Source: Benincasa hispida
Taxonomy: Eukaryota > Streptophyta > Magnoliopsida > Cucurbitales > Cucurbitaceae
Reading direction: 5' to 3'
Length of the DNA: 64,000 bases
Assembly: GCF_009727055.1 (NCBI RefSeq)
Contig: NC_052351.1
Location: 58,865,508 to 58,929,507, forward strand
Under the pieces are notes generated by a model. The model saw nothing but the letters and a program-made list of their open reading frames with translations, did no database searches and was not told where the DNA came from. Position numbers and translations under genes: made by a program. Shown here one piece after another: positions 11,294 to 22,500 of this stretch; the stretch's first letter is position 1; each line of letters opens with the position of its first letter.

Positions 11294-13919
11294 GGACCAA
11301 AGACTTCATTCTTCAGATTACAACTCAAAATACATTTAAGAAGAGTGGGAAAGTTGAGGAAACCTTGCTTTAGAGCAAAATCCATGCGTTGGACATAGAA
11401 GTTCAAAGAGGACGTATTGGACAGTGAAGTCTGGAAAGTAGCATCAACTTGAGACGAGGAGTTCTCCCAGAATACTCGTGCGTTTGATGTAATTCCAAAG
11501 CCATCTGAAAGCTAAAAGAGTCTAGTTTTCATGGTGGCTATCGGAGAAGAAGCTCCAAGGAATCGTGCTGGAGAATGAGGAAAAGACAGAAGGGTCGAGC
11601 TGTTTGGTAAGCTGGGCCAATCTTGATATTTTGATGATTCCGGCCAAAACACGAAGAATTATGAGCTAAGATTTTATGGTAAGCTTCTTGAGACATTTTA
11701 GAACATGTTTGCAGAAGAAAGTATCTTAAAATAAGGTCTGGAACTATGAGTAATCTAAGCTGATATTTGAATCTGGAATTTAGGATTCAAAAGGGAAACC
11801 AAGGAAACCTAAGGAACTTTGGAAAGGAAAGTTCCTAACTAACCAAGGTAAGTGGTTATTGTGTATTATTGATATGAATTCTATATATAAGTAAATATAT
11901 ATAGGGGATAATGTTAAATTGGCATGATCAAAGATATGTGTTTATCTGATTACTATGCTTGTTAAGATATTGCTTGTATGTTTGTGTTGGAAACTGGAAT
12001 TGTACCCGGGATATATAGTTAGCATGCTTGAAAAGGTACTTGGCAGGAAAATTAGTCGGCTTTGGTCGGCGGAAAATTATAGTCGGTGATGATCAACGGG
12101 AAATATAGTCAAGTTACCTAAGCATAGCTAGCGGGAAAATAGTCGATGTGCACATTGGAGGGATAATAGGGTACAGGGAAAGTTTCCACAAGAATTGTTG
12201 TTGTCTTAGTATACGTGTGGAAGTACTAGGGATGTTTATATTATGTGATAACCAACGGTCAAGCTGGGGTTGATTTTTTTAACCAGCGGTCGAGTTGGGG
12301 ATTCTCCAGCAGTTGGGCTGGAAAATAATAATGAACTTGTGGTAATGTTCTTGTTGACTATGCATTGCTTTCCCAAAAATATATTTCTGTTGACGAAGTT
12401 ATTTGTTTATCTAAAGGCACCACTCACTGGGCTTTGTAGCTCATGTTTTCCATGCTTTATGTTTTACACCCTCCCCCCTAGGTAGCAGAAAGGTGAGGAG
12501 TTCTAGGGTGCTGCTAAGGTTAAGGTCTGCCACGTGCCACAGTTACACTTCCGGAGGGTTTTATGGTTGTTGTTGTAAATTTTGTTGTTAAGTCTTTGAG
12601 TTGTATAAACGTTACATTGTTGTAATATAAAGATGGGCCTACTTAATCATTTGGTTGTTGAATTTGTTCATTGTATCAGAGTATATTCCACAAGAGTTAA
12701 TAGCAGTAAGTGTCAACAAAAGGGTTGATAACTGCTACCAGTCACGCCCTTTCCTAGGCTAGGAGGGTAGTCTGGGGCGGGGTGTGACAGAAGCTTTCCT
12801 CTCCATCACATCCACACGCCAACAAGCACAAATCTCTGATCAGGATCTGTGTCAAGACGTTGACACTCTTTCCGTATTTGTTTCTATCCTCTATTTCATC
12901 TTTTGTGTTCATCTTCTGTAATTCTTCATTCACAACATGTATCAAACGCTTAATTTTAGAATTAAATGTTATCATCGTCACCATTATCATCTCTCTGTCT
13001 CTTTCCATATATTCATAATCCATTTTCTCCATGATGTGTTCTTAATCTCTAGGGTAAATAGCAAGAATTAAACGAGTGAGTTAAATTGTGTTAAGGAATT
13101 AATTAAGTTTAGCTAAAGCATGCTCGATGGTATCTTCACCTGTGAGAGCAGAAGTGAAGATGCTATTCCGCCTATCGAGAGAAGGTTGGAAGAATGCGTT
13201 AACTAAAGTGAGAAGTATTTCCAGAGATGGAAACAACCTTGCGTTCATCACGTTCATCCTTGTTTCACCATAGAGATATGGGAACGCGGCCGATCACCGA
13301 GAGGTGTACGCCAAGGGAAAGCGGAATCTTAGTTGCGTCCTTAATGCAATTGACAAACTTGCAATGTTTTTACTCTTTACTCTTTCTCTTTCTACTTCAT
13401 TCATAAGACTTGTCATCTCATACATCGATTCATTTGTACAACTTCATAGTCAGTTCTCGACCTCAGTACCATGTATCATGTATCTTGTATCGTGTATCAT
13501 AGTAGCTTAGGATTTTACTTTATCAATGCATTTTTACTTTACTTGGTCAACGCATTTTTACTTTAATCACAATTTATATTTCTGTATAAACCCACATTCT
13601 TTATTCATTGTTAAAACCATTCGCATGTATCACATAAGTATCGCATTAACAAAAACAATCCCCGTGTTCGAGTTCGGATCATTCTGAGAAACTTGCATTG
13701 GAATTATACTTGGTTTCAGCGCAAGAAAACTTGTCACACGCACTACTTCATCGTATACTACGAGCATATCATTATCAACGCATATATTTAGAATGTAGTA
13801 TCACATAAAAATGTCTTTATCACAAAACACTTGAGCGCATATTTAGCACATCATTCATTTCATTCACAAACCATGCGTTAGAGTTAGATAAAGATAAAAG
13901 ATTAAATTTCATGTCATCA

Positions 13920-15160
13920 ACAACCGACATTAAAAATTTTCCCTTCTTGGAGGGAGCCAAGTGACAAAATCTTATTACTTTCCTTTACTACTTTCTAGCT
14001 CAGTGTTTTCTTTTTCTTTTGTCTGTTTCCTTCTTTTGCCCTAGAGAAAAGAAAAAGATCAATTCAAGTGCGAGCTCTCATACCACCATCCCATGCATGT
14101 AAATGTCATTAGAGGAGGTTTGTTCCCTTTATTCTTTTATTTTATTAGGCTTAGATTAGAGATACATTGGAGACGATGTATCATTTTAAGTTGGGGGTGG
14201 GGTATGTTGTGATAGCTTGGGGTCATTGAGTGATGTGCTCAGACAATGTTTGTGTGCTTAAATTGCTTGCTTGCTCTTTTACTTGATTTTTTATGATGAA
14301 GAGTTGATGACGCACCATCTTTGTGATTAGGTTTGTATGTAATAATGTTTGAAAAACATGCTCATGATTTTTAGCCTATTTTAAATTTTTTTCTTATCTC
14401 TCATGTATCTTTAGGTATTTTGTCTAACGAAATTAGGTCTTACATGCTTTAAGCTGTATTATGTGGCTTATATTTTTGTTGTCACCCCGAAAGGCCTAGG
14501 TGATAGGTGTTAAATGACTGAAAGCTCAACCTATGCCTAAGTTTTTTTGCCAAACTCTTGTTTTGTATTGTAAAAGCCAAGTGAGAGTAAATAAAAGAAA
14601 GTTTGTAAAAGGTAAAGTATGTTGTGAAGTAAAAGCAAGTTTGTATGTTATTTTTTGAGAGGATTACTCCTCTTTCTTGGGGCTATGATTAATCTGGGGT
14701 GACTATGACACTAGTAGTTTTTGTCTGAGCTAAGATATCCCTAATGAATGAGTAAGCTTCGACACCTTGTTAGAAGACATTGCTCGTAGTTGGATATCTT
14801 TCATGTAACCCATGTGGGCAAGCCAAAATGAAGGTGACGTGTCTAGATAAGGTCTCCTATTTTGTGTGAAGTAATAAATTAGAAAAAGACAAAATAAATA
14901 AATAAATAAAAGTTTGGTTCCCTTGAGTGTGTCATTGCATTATTGAGTCTAGGAAGCTCAGCTCTTGAGCCTTTGAGTCGGAGTAGGGGGATAATGAATT
15001 GAGAGCTGTGTAAAACCATTGAATTCTACCCGCACTCGGATGAGGCGACGAGAAAAGATTCTTAAAATAGCCAATGGCAGCCCCACTAATACCATTATCA
15101 TTCTCTACTCATCTTCCATGCTCGTCAAAGATACTGTGGATCGTATTCTTCTTTCTTCTA
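13920..15160 (+). mobile_element. Tat/Athila-like element fragment, 3' non-coding part
   Basis: Resumes the interrupted element with ACCGACATTAAAAATTTTCC and GGAGGGAGCCAAGTGA. It then parallels the element at 53598-58947 for about 1.1 kb: GTGCGAGCTCTCATACCACC (14070; compare 56440), GATACATTGGAGACGATGTA followed by TTAAGTTGGGGGTGGGG (14161-14205; compare 56527-56570), CATGATTTTTAGCC (14363; compare 56738) and TTTTTGTTGTCACCCCGA (14473; compare 56848). Similarity fades near 15100-15160, before any recognisable PPT or LTR, so the 3' end is missing. The purine-rich GGGGGTGGGG box is typical of these elements. Confidence 0.65.
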
Positions 15161-15443
15161 AATGAGGCTTTGTAATGAAACTCTTTTGTATTTTAATCCC
15201 CCCAACGAAGCCAGTCTTCTCTCGTCCGAGCTCTCTAGTATCTCTTTTCTTTATCCCTCAAAAGCTTAAGGTCCCGCTCAACTTTAGTCACCCTTCTTCA
15301 GTCAAGATTGCCACCTTGATACATTTGGCAAATCTCAAATTCCCTTTTTACTATCACCTAGACTAAAATAGTCTATGTTAAAATAGTTTGTATTTGGGGA
15401 ATAAATTATTTTTGTTTGGATAGGAAATAGTAAACGTTGTAGC

Positions 15444-15475
<32 letters not shown>

Positions 15476-15840
15476 TGAGAGAAAAATAGTAAATATAACA
15501 AAGTGGATTTTGAAATGGTATTCCCTATACTTAATTGTAGATATTATAAACAGTTGTACATACCACTATTATTGTTGGTGCCTCAAACATAAAGTATACT
15601 ATAATAATCCACTCTACCAATTTCTAGTTGGTGTTTCAAATGGCTCTTTAATGTTTCATATGCTTTAAATTGAGAATGGACTTTATTTCTGATTAAATTA
15701 TTTGATAAAAGTTAAACAAACGAATTGTTATTAAAAATTGAAAAGTGAATAAACATAAACGGCATGAATCGTTAAGATTCTCCGCAATCACATTTTGCTC
15801 TCGCAAGCGCACTCACAAACGGGATCTAAGTTCTGAAACT
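15161..15840. other. Intergenic, no gene seen
   Basis: AT-rich sequence between the Tat-like fragment and the small gene. The 63-residue frame at 15175 has no recognisable domain. A 27-A run lies at 15444-15470. I see no other structure I can name. Confidence 0.6.
15444..15470 (+). repeat. Poly(A) run of 27
   Basis: Uninterrupted A tract. It could be the tail of an old retroposed sequence, but no LINE or SINE body or target duplication could be matched to it. Confidence 0.9.
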
Positions 15841-15841
15841 G

Positions 15842-15870
15842 TTATATATTTATAATAATTTTAATAAAAA
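15842..15870 (+). promoter_or_regulatory. Candidate core promoter of the small gene
   Basis: A TATATATTTATAATAATTTT stretch lies some 40-80 bp upstream of a CT-rich leader that begins near 15900-15950. It is the best TATA-like candidate for the gene whose ATG is at 16549. The transcription start cannot be fixed from sequence alone. Confidence 0.35.
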
Positions 15871-15899
15871 ACAATATTTAAAAAAAGAAAAAAGAAAAA

Positions 15900-16548
15900 A
15901 CCAGAAAAGTAAAACAAATCAACCCTAAAATCAGATTTCCCTCGCAACTTCGTCTTCAACGCACGCCACCCATCTTCTTCTTCCCATTTCTTCGACTAAG
16001 CAACGCCGTCTATCTCCCTTACGCTGTTCGCCGCTGACTATCCTCGCCCCGCCTCCGCCTTGCCTTCCCGCCGCCGGTCAGTTTCAAAGCTCTCTGTTTT
16101 TTATTTTCTTTATTTTTTCACTTTCTTTTGAAACCTGCTTTAATTTTAACTTTGTTTTGATTTGTTGAATTATAAATGTTTTGTTGGGTACATGTAATAT
16201 GTACTTGGTGGATTAAATTAAGTATTTTTATGTTATTAATTTAGCTTTTTACGTTTTTTTTGCATTACATTTAGTATATATATAAAAAATGACATATCTT
16301 AACGTATCTATGTTTTAGCTTTTTAGAAATTGATATATCATCGTATTTTTTTTGTATTTGTATACTTTATAGGGATACAGTTTTTTTTTTTCTCCTTAAA
16401 TTAATAATAAATTCGATTCTTGTTTTCCTGCTGCTTGTTTAAAATTACTGATGACATGTTCTTTGTCTTCTTTTTTTAGAATTCCTGAATTCACTTCTAA
16501 AACTCAGATCCAGCACTTGTTAGAGCTTTAAAAATTTGATTGAAAACT
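15900..16548 (+). other. 5' UTR with a leader intron, small membrane-protein gene
   Basis: A CT-rich leader (about 15900-16076) ending CCGCCGCCG is followed by a GT donor at 16077-16078. An AG acceptor after a long pyrimidine tract lies at 16478-16479 (TCTTCTTTTTTTAG). The second leader exon is 16480-16548, ending TTGAAAACT before the ATG. A leader intron of about 400 bp is typical for plant housekeeping genes. Exon ends are predicted from splice consensus and composition and need cDNA support. Confidence 0.55.
16263..16375 (+). repeat. Remnant of the GTATC-rich TIR transposon in the leader intron
   Basis: ATATATATAAAAAATGACATATC, AACGTATCTATGTTTTAGCT and TTTTTAGAAATTGATATATC follow, with changes, the right part of the TIR element at 22604-23340 (near 23223-23300: AAAAAATGACGTATCC, TTTTTAGAAATTGACGAATC). 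So the same transposon family hit both introns of this gene. No ends or target duplication are preserved here. Confidence 0.55.
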
Positions 16549-19500
16549 ATGCCACACCGAACACGACCTATGACTGCGCTTCTTGTATTTACTGGTCTCA
16601 ATGTTGTGCTGGTGTCAACCATCACTCCAGTTTATGATTTTGTGTGCTTTCATCCATACTGGGAAAGAAGGGTATTTTCTTTTATCACTTCCAAGTTATT
16701 TGCATGATATATAAGTATAACTATCATCTTCGTAGGGTTCATCATGTTGCTTTTACGCACATCTATACGAGCTTATTGTACTTATGGTAAAAATATATTG
16801 TTCTGTGTTTGCTGTCGATTCTCATTGTCTTGGTTGCTCTGTTTAGCTTTAAAGTGGTGATAGAATATCTGAACTAGTATATGCTTGTTGTAAGGTTTCA
16901 CTGGAGAGGGTAAGTTGCAGTTGGCTGGGGGATTGTTTAGTTTCTAGTTGTAAGAATTAGAGGTTGTCACTAGTCTGAGAATGTTATAGTTGTGGAATTG
17001 GAATTTTCATTAGAAACATGTACTGTGTACTAGGAGAAGGGGAAGGGGGAATATTTTGAGGAAACTTTTTTATTTTAATAAAAAAATAATTTCATTGATG
17101 TATGAAATTTACAAAAGGGATGGATGATCGATGATGATTACAACAGGCTTTCTCAATTGGATAAAAAGGAAGCATAACTATGAAGCAAATATGCCTAGAC
17201 AATTTACACCAAGAGATAGCATAGTAGATAATGAGGTCAAAGAGCACTTTTAAAATTGTGCCTTGTTCAAAAAGAAAAAAAAAAAAAAAAAAACTCTTTG
17301 ATTATGCTCTTTCCAAATGACCGAAAAGAAGGCCTTGTTGATGTGGGCCCGTAGTAAGGCTTTGACATTTTTGAAGGGGTAGCCTGATAAGACAAAAATG
17401 AGGATATCCTTCACATCTTTGGGGAGAGACCAAAGCCAATCAAAAGTGTTGAGAATTCACCTCTCACATCCTCAAAACCCACAGAATTGCATATTCAGCT
17501 TTGCATAATTCAATTTTTGGATATGGATAGGGGACTTCTGTCGAATAAACCTTGGAATTCAGAAGTATTTCACATGCTCTAAAATGTAATTACCCGGCAA
17601 CCTAAATCCACTCTCTCATCAAGTTCATTCATCTCGATAGGCTTGGTCTATAGTAGGTGTTTTTATTAATTGTGTGGTCTCAGATAGATAAAGGTTTTGA
17701 CGAAGTCCAATTTTTTGGATATTCCGCCAACGAGTCATTTGGTGGGGGATTTGTGTTACAACTGCAAAAAGAATGTGGCCATTAGTCAAGAGTCATTGTG
17801 AATGCAACATTAATTTATTTCTCCTTTTTTTGACAATGGGAGTGAGAAGAAAGCTATTGCAGCGACAATGTTTATGGAGTTGGGAACTATTGTAATACAG
17901 GACTTCTTGTTGATATTGATTGTCCTCTTCTCTTCATAAACCAGCAGTAATACTTTCATTTCTTGAAGTCTGAAGTAGATAAGATGTGGCTAATTGATGA
18001 TTCAAATGCTGAAGAATGCAAGGTTGTGGTTCTTGATGTGGAAGCAAATACATAAGTGATAAGGGGATAGGAGTTTAGATTTTTGAGAGGCACAGATGAT
18101 GTTTGGGTCAATGTACCATGGAACAACCATGGAGTTGTTGGTGATAGCTGTTACGTAATTTTAGCACAATATGCTCTTAATAATTAATGGGTCATATCCT
18201 AACGCAACCGCTAAATCAACAATATTAAGTATGCAATAGGAGGATCCCTTAGGGGTGTTCACGGTTTGGTTTGGTTCGATTTTGACCAAAACGGAAAAAC
18301 CAAACTGAACCCCTCGGTTTGTCTTATAACTTAACCGAAAAGCCTCAATATCTACCTCGGTTTCGGTTTAAAATGAACCAATACGGTTTTGGTTAAAAAA
18401 TGTTTGGTTACAATTTTAACCGATCACTCACCAAATGTGTTTTGAGGTTGAGGTGGGACAAAGAAGAAGGCGAAGAAGATTTGCTTGATCGGGTTAACAC
18501 TTTAGTTAGGCTTGCTAGGAAGATGACCTTGTTAATGGGTGTTTTTGCTATATTCTTTGTCGGAAGGCAGAGGAAGATTTGGATAATCTCTTATGGGATT
18601 GTTAGTATGTGAGGTATGTGTGGAGTTACTTCCCGTAGGAGTTTGATGTTCAAATTGTTGACCAGAGGGATATTCGTGCAATTATTGAGGAGCTTCTCCT
18701 CCATCCACCTTTTAGAGAGAAGCCGTTTTTTGTGGTCTACTGGGGTTTGTACTGTGTTATGGGATATTTGGGGGGAGGAACAATAGATTGTTCAGAGGTA
18801 GGGAGAGAGATCCTTGTGAGGTTTGATACCTAATGAGGTTTAATATTTCGCTTTGGGCTTCGATATCAAAGCTTTTTTTGTAATTATTATCTAAGGTACA
18901 TTTTACTTGGTTGGAATCTCTTTCTTTAGAAGGGATGTGTTTGTGGGCTTGTTTTTTTGGATGCCCTTGTATTCTTTCATTTTTTCTCAATGAAAGTTGT
19001 TGATTCAAATAAAAAAAAAAAAAAAAGAAAAAAGAAGAAGGCGCAGATGAATTGTGTAGATGACGACGATTGAAGTGAGAAATGATGAAAAAGAAGTCGA
19101 TAGCAACGCATGAGGAAGAAGCCGACGACGACATATAGGTCATAATACATGTAAAATAGGGTGCAAGATGGTACAGAAAGAAGAAAGAATGAGGAATGAG
19201 TAAGAGCTTTAAGAGAGATAGAAGAAAAGTAGGAGAAGGGGAGGAAGGAGGCGCATGTTGGTAATGATGAAAGAGAGAGAATTGAAATTACGATTTCACA
19301 AGTTTTCGTTCTTTCTTAGTTTTTTTAAATATTTATTAGGTGTGGGCTAAAAGTTATTTAAGCCAATGGGCCTTCATGGGTTATTCAAAAAGAGTTGGGT
19401 TGGATAACCATAATGGGTTAGCCTAGTGGTAAATAGGGGGATGACCTTGATAAAGAGCTAAGAGATCATGGGTTCAATCCATGGTAGCCCTCTACCTAGA

Positions 19501-22500
19501 TTGTAATATCCTTCGAGTTTCCTTGACACCCAAATGTTGTAGGGTCAAGTGGGTTGTCCTGTGAGATTAATCAGCATAAGCTTAGCCCAGACACTCATAG
19601 ATACCAAAAAAAAAGAGAAAAAGAGTTGGATTGGGAGGGGAGGTAAGTCGGGCTGCACCTATCTTCTGTGCAACCCAAGTTGCACCCAATGGAAAACTGC
19701 CACGTGGCAATTTTATTTTATTTATCAATAATTTTTTTTTGTGCGGTAAAGAGGAGGGAGCACTAGGTTACACTTAATCATTGCTCTTATTGTTTTACTG
19801 GGTTGGGTTTGGTTTGGTTTTACTAGAACTATATATTACTACACCAACGACCGGACCAAACCCGTTAGTTTTTAGAAAGATAAGTCGAGAAAACCTAAAT
19901 ATTCATAAAAATCGAACCAAACCGGTTGGTTTGGGCCGGTTTTTGAACACCCCTAGGATCCCTAAGGCTTTATGTTGTTGTTTTTGTTATATTTGTTAAG
20001 AGATTATCAATGCTAGATTATCTTGTGGAAGATTCTTCGTCATCTGTTTTGAGGCTATAATCGTCCATTAAATTCAACATCCTAAATGTATTGGTTATGA
20101 AGTTAACTAATGATTACCAAAAATGTTAAGTAAAATAAGCCTAGTTCCATGTGTGGTGGTGGAAAATCTACCTCGTTAGGGGATGGTTGTGTGTGTGCGT
20201 GTGTGCGCGCGCGCTTGTGTGTGGATTGGGTGGGTGGCGATGGCGTGTGGACCTCAAAATTTTTAAAAATCATTTACCTATCTCTTTTATGTGGTGGTAG
20301 GTCCCCCTTTCTAGGGCTTAATTTAATTGTATACTATAATTGGCCATTTATGAATGACTCACTTGTTCTTTGGCTCGGATGGCGTATGGCACATGACTGG
20401 TGATTTGGTAGTTTGGGTTGGCAGGCTTGGTGCTTGGGCATCGAACTGTCGTTGCCAGCTCCTCCTCATGGATGTGCCCTGAAGAAGTGTTTCGAGCAAC
20501 CGCAATCGATCAGTTCTTGCATCAGTACCTCACACGATGGAAGCGTCGTGTCTTGTTCTCTTTCTATTGGCACCCCTCTCTGATGCACGAAGAACCCCGA
20601 AGCCCGCGTTGCGTTCTACTTTGGCCTTTCCAAGGCTCATCGCGGCCTGCATCATAGGTGCTCGCTCTCTCATATGCGGTTCATTCGGCATGATGTGCTT
20701 GGGAAGTCTCTCAAACGTGTTGCCTCTACATGTTGCTTGAACGAATGACGCTCGCTCCTTGCATTGATCTGGCACCCGTTGTGTTCACTGACGGTAGCAG
20801 GGTGCTGTCATGTAGGCTACAACGTCGTGTAGGAATGCTACCAGGTTGATCCTGCCAGTAGTCATATGCTTGTCTCAAAGATGAAACCATGCATGTGTAA
20901 GTATGAACTAATCCAGACTGTGAAACTGCGAATGACTCATTAAATCAGTTATAGTTTGTTTGATGGTATCTGCTACTCGAATGACTCACTTGTTCTGGGT
21001 GTTACTATAGCTGGACTTGGGTTGGTCAAAGAAATGTGGATTATTATCAGTGCCTGTATGAAATTGGGGAGATCTTATCTCCTGATTGTTGGGAACTTCA
21101 AGAGCATTAGGTAAGCTATATGCACACAGACCATTGGGCAAGAGAGATTTTTATTCTTCATGGGGGGGAAGGAGATCCTCCAGAAGTTATGCTTGTCTAT
21201 CAGCAACACTCCTATTAACGAAAGATAGTGGAACACTGAAAAATGATCTGAAAACTTGTATTATGGAGATTTAAAGTTCCCAACAAAGTGAAGTTATTTT
21301 TGTCCCTTCGCATAAGCATATAAACACGTATGAGTGACAAGCTCCAAAAAGGAATCCTCATACCTCTCTTCTCCAATCGTATGACTTGTATGAGTAAAGA
21401 TAAAATGATAAATCATACTTTTCGGGCAGTTCGTTGGCAGTAAGCTGGTACTTTTGATACAAGTCTTTTGGTATAGTTGATTGTATGCACGAAAACATAA
21501 AGATTGTGCTCTTAGATTCTATCAGGTTGGTGGAAATTCACTGCGTGCTCTTGGGTTGAACTGCACAAAAGTTTTTTGTGCTATCTATGAATTTGAATTG
21601 GGTCGAACGTCCAATTGGTCAAATGTATAGAAAGTCTGAATTGGTAGAATGTTAAAGGTGTAGTGATCAATGATTAATGCATGGGAATCACAATAAAAGG
21701 TCAAATAAATTTTTCATTGTGAATCCAAACATAGTTTAGTGAATAGGTCATCTATTACCTACCTAAAGTTGAAGATTTGGTCTCCAACTTCATTTGTTGA
21801 ATGCAAAAACAAAAATAGTATTCATCAAGTTGTTAAGATAAAGAAATTAAAGATTTAGAAATTAGAATGAATGAATTAAAGAGAGAGAGAGAGAAACAAG
21901 TCTAGTGCTAATACCCAATAGTCGGAGTCTGACCAACAAAATATTTATAACAGAAATAATAGGCTGTTGAATGGCGAACAGCAATCAAAGAATCAAAGAA
22001 GGGAACATTTTCCTTTATGCCTAAAATTGAACCACAGTATGAAGACATCACGTTGAAGTCATTATTTACAAAGTTTTTAATTGAAAGTAGTTTTAGAAAA
22101 ACAAAAGTGAGAGCCGATCCCTGGACCTTAAGGTGTATGCATGCAAGAAGTAATGGAAGGGACCTATTGCTGACGAGTGTTGTGCTGTTATGGGGCTCAA
22201 AATATTGTAGTTAGTCGTTTGGCAGCATTATGGGTTAGGGAGGAGGGAGTCTGAGTTAGGTTGCTGAGCACATTAGGTAATTTCATACTATCTATGAAAT
22301 TGTCTTATTAAAACTCCCCCCAAAAATAAGTATTGGGATAGATAAGGAACTCTCCGATCTCCTGTACCTCATTCTTAGTTTTTGTGAAAATGAACCAATA
22401 CTTATCAAGAACATTCTTAAAGGAAACAAGAAATAATGACTGTGCAAACATGGTTTTATAAGACTATTGTTATAAAATAACGTTAAACTGTCCTGAAAAC

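Larger units (their letters stand above)
10352..12789 (+). mobile_element. Solo LTR, gypsy-like, nested in the TGATAAC LTR
   Basis: A 2438-bp unit ends GGGGTGTGACA and is flanked by an exact 5-bp duplication GAAGC (10347-10351 and 12790-12794). Its start reads TATGAAACC rather than the TGTCACACC expected from the 3' end, so the 5' terminus appears mutated (6 of 9 bases agree). A TATA-like TATAAATA at 11286-11293 supports plus orientation. It contains two tandem-repeat blocks (10471-10735, 10859-10970) and degenerate GCGGGAAAATAGTCG-like repeats near 12050-12330. Size and 3' terminus resemble the gypsy-like LTR at 832-3307. Confidence 0.75.
9571..13919 (+). mobile_element. Solo LTR, TGATAAC/TGATGAC family, inserted in the Tat-like fragment
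   Basis: The unit begins TGATAACTTGTAG and ends TTCATGTCATCA. Flanks are GCAAC (9566-9570) and ACAAC (13920-13924), a target duplication with one change, and removing the unit restores GTCGAGCAACCGACATT. Net of the nested 10352-12789 insertion it is about 1.91 kb, close to the 2.05 kb of its relative at 5407-7459. A TATA-like TATAAATA at 10123-10130 supports plus orientation. The 3' third has the GTTCGAGTTCGGATCATT block matching 7255-7270. No coding domain is visible. Confidence 0.8.
18250..19955 (+). mobile_element. hAT-type non-autonomous transposon in the intron
   Basis: Terminal inverted repeats TAGGGGTGTTCA (18250) and TGAACACCCCTA (ending 19955) are flanked by an exact 8-bp target duplication GGATCCCT (18242-18249 and 19956-19963), the hallmark length for hAT elements. 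Subterminal GGTTTGGTTCG/CGAACCAAACC-type motifs occur at both ends (18263-18285 and 19912-19945). No transposase is visible. Inside are a LINE insertion (18473-19030) and a SINE (19404-19617), so without them it is about 0.9 kb. Strand is nominal. Confidence 0.85.

Noticed and set aside
20418..20775. Open frames of 66-81 aa in a GC-rich stretch
   Set aside because: They fall in the rDNA spacer segment next to the 18S start; no protein homology is expected.
22017..22214. 65-aa intronic frame
   Set aside because: No domain, no splice context, and located inside the long intron of the small gene.
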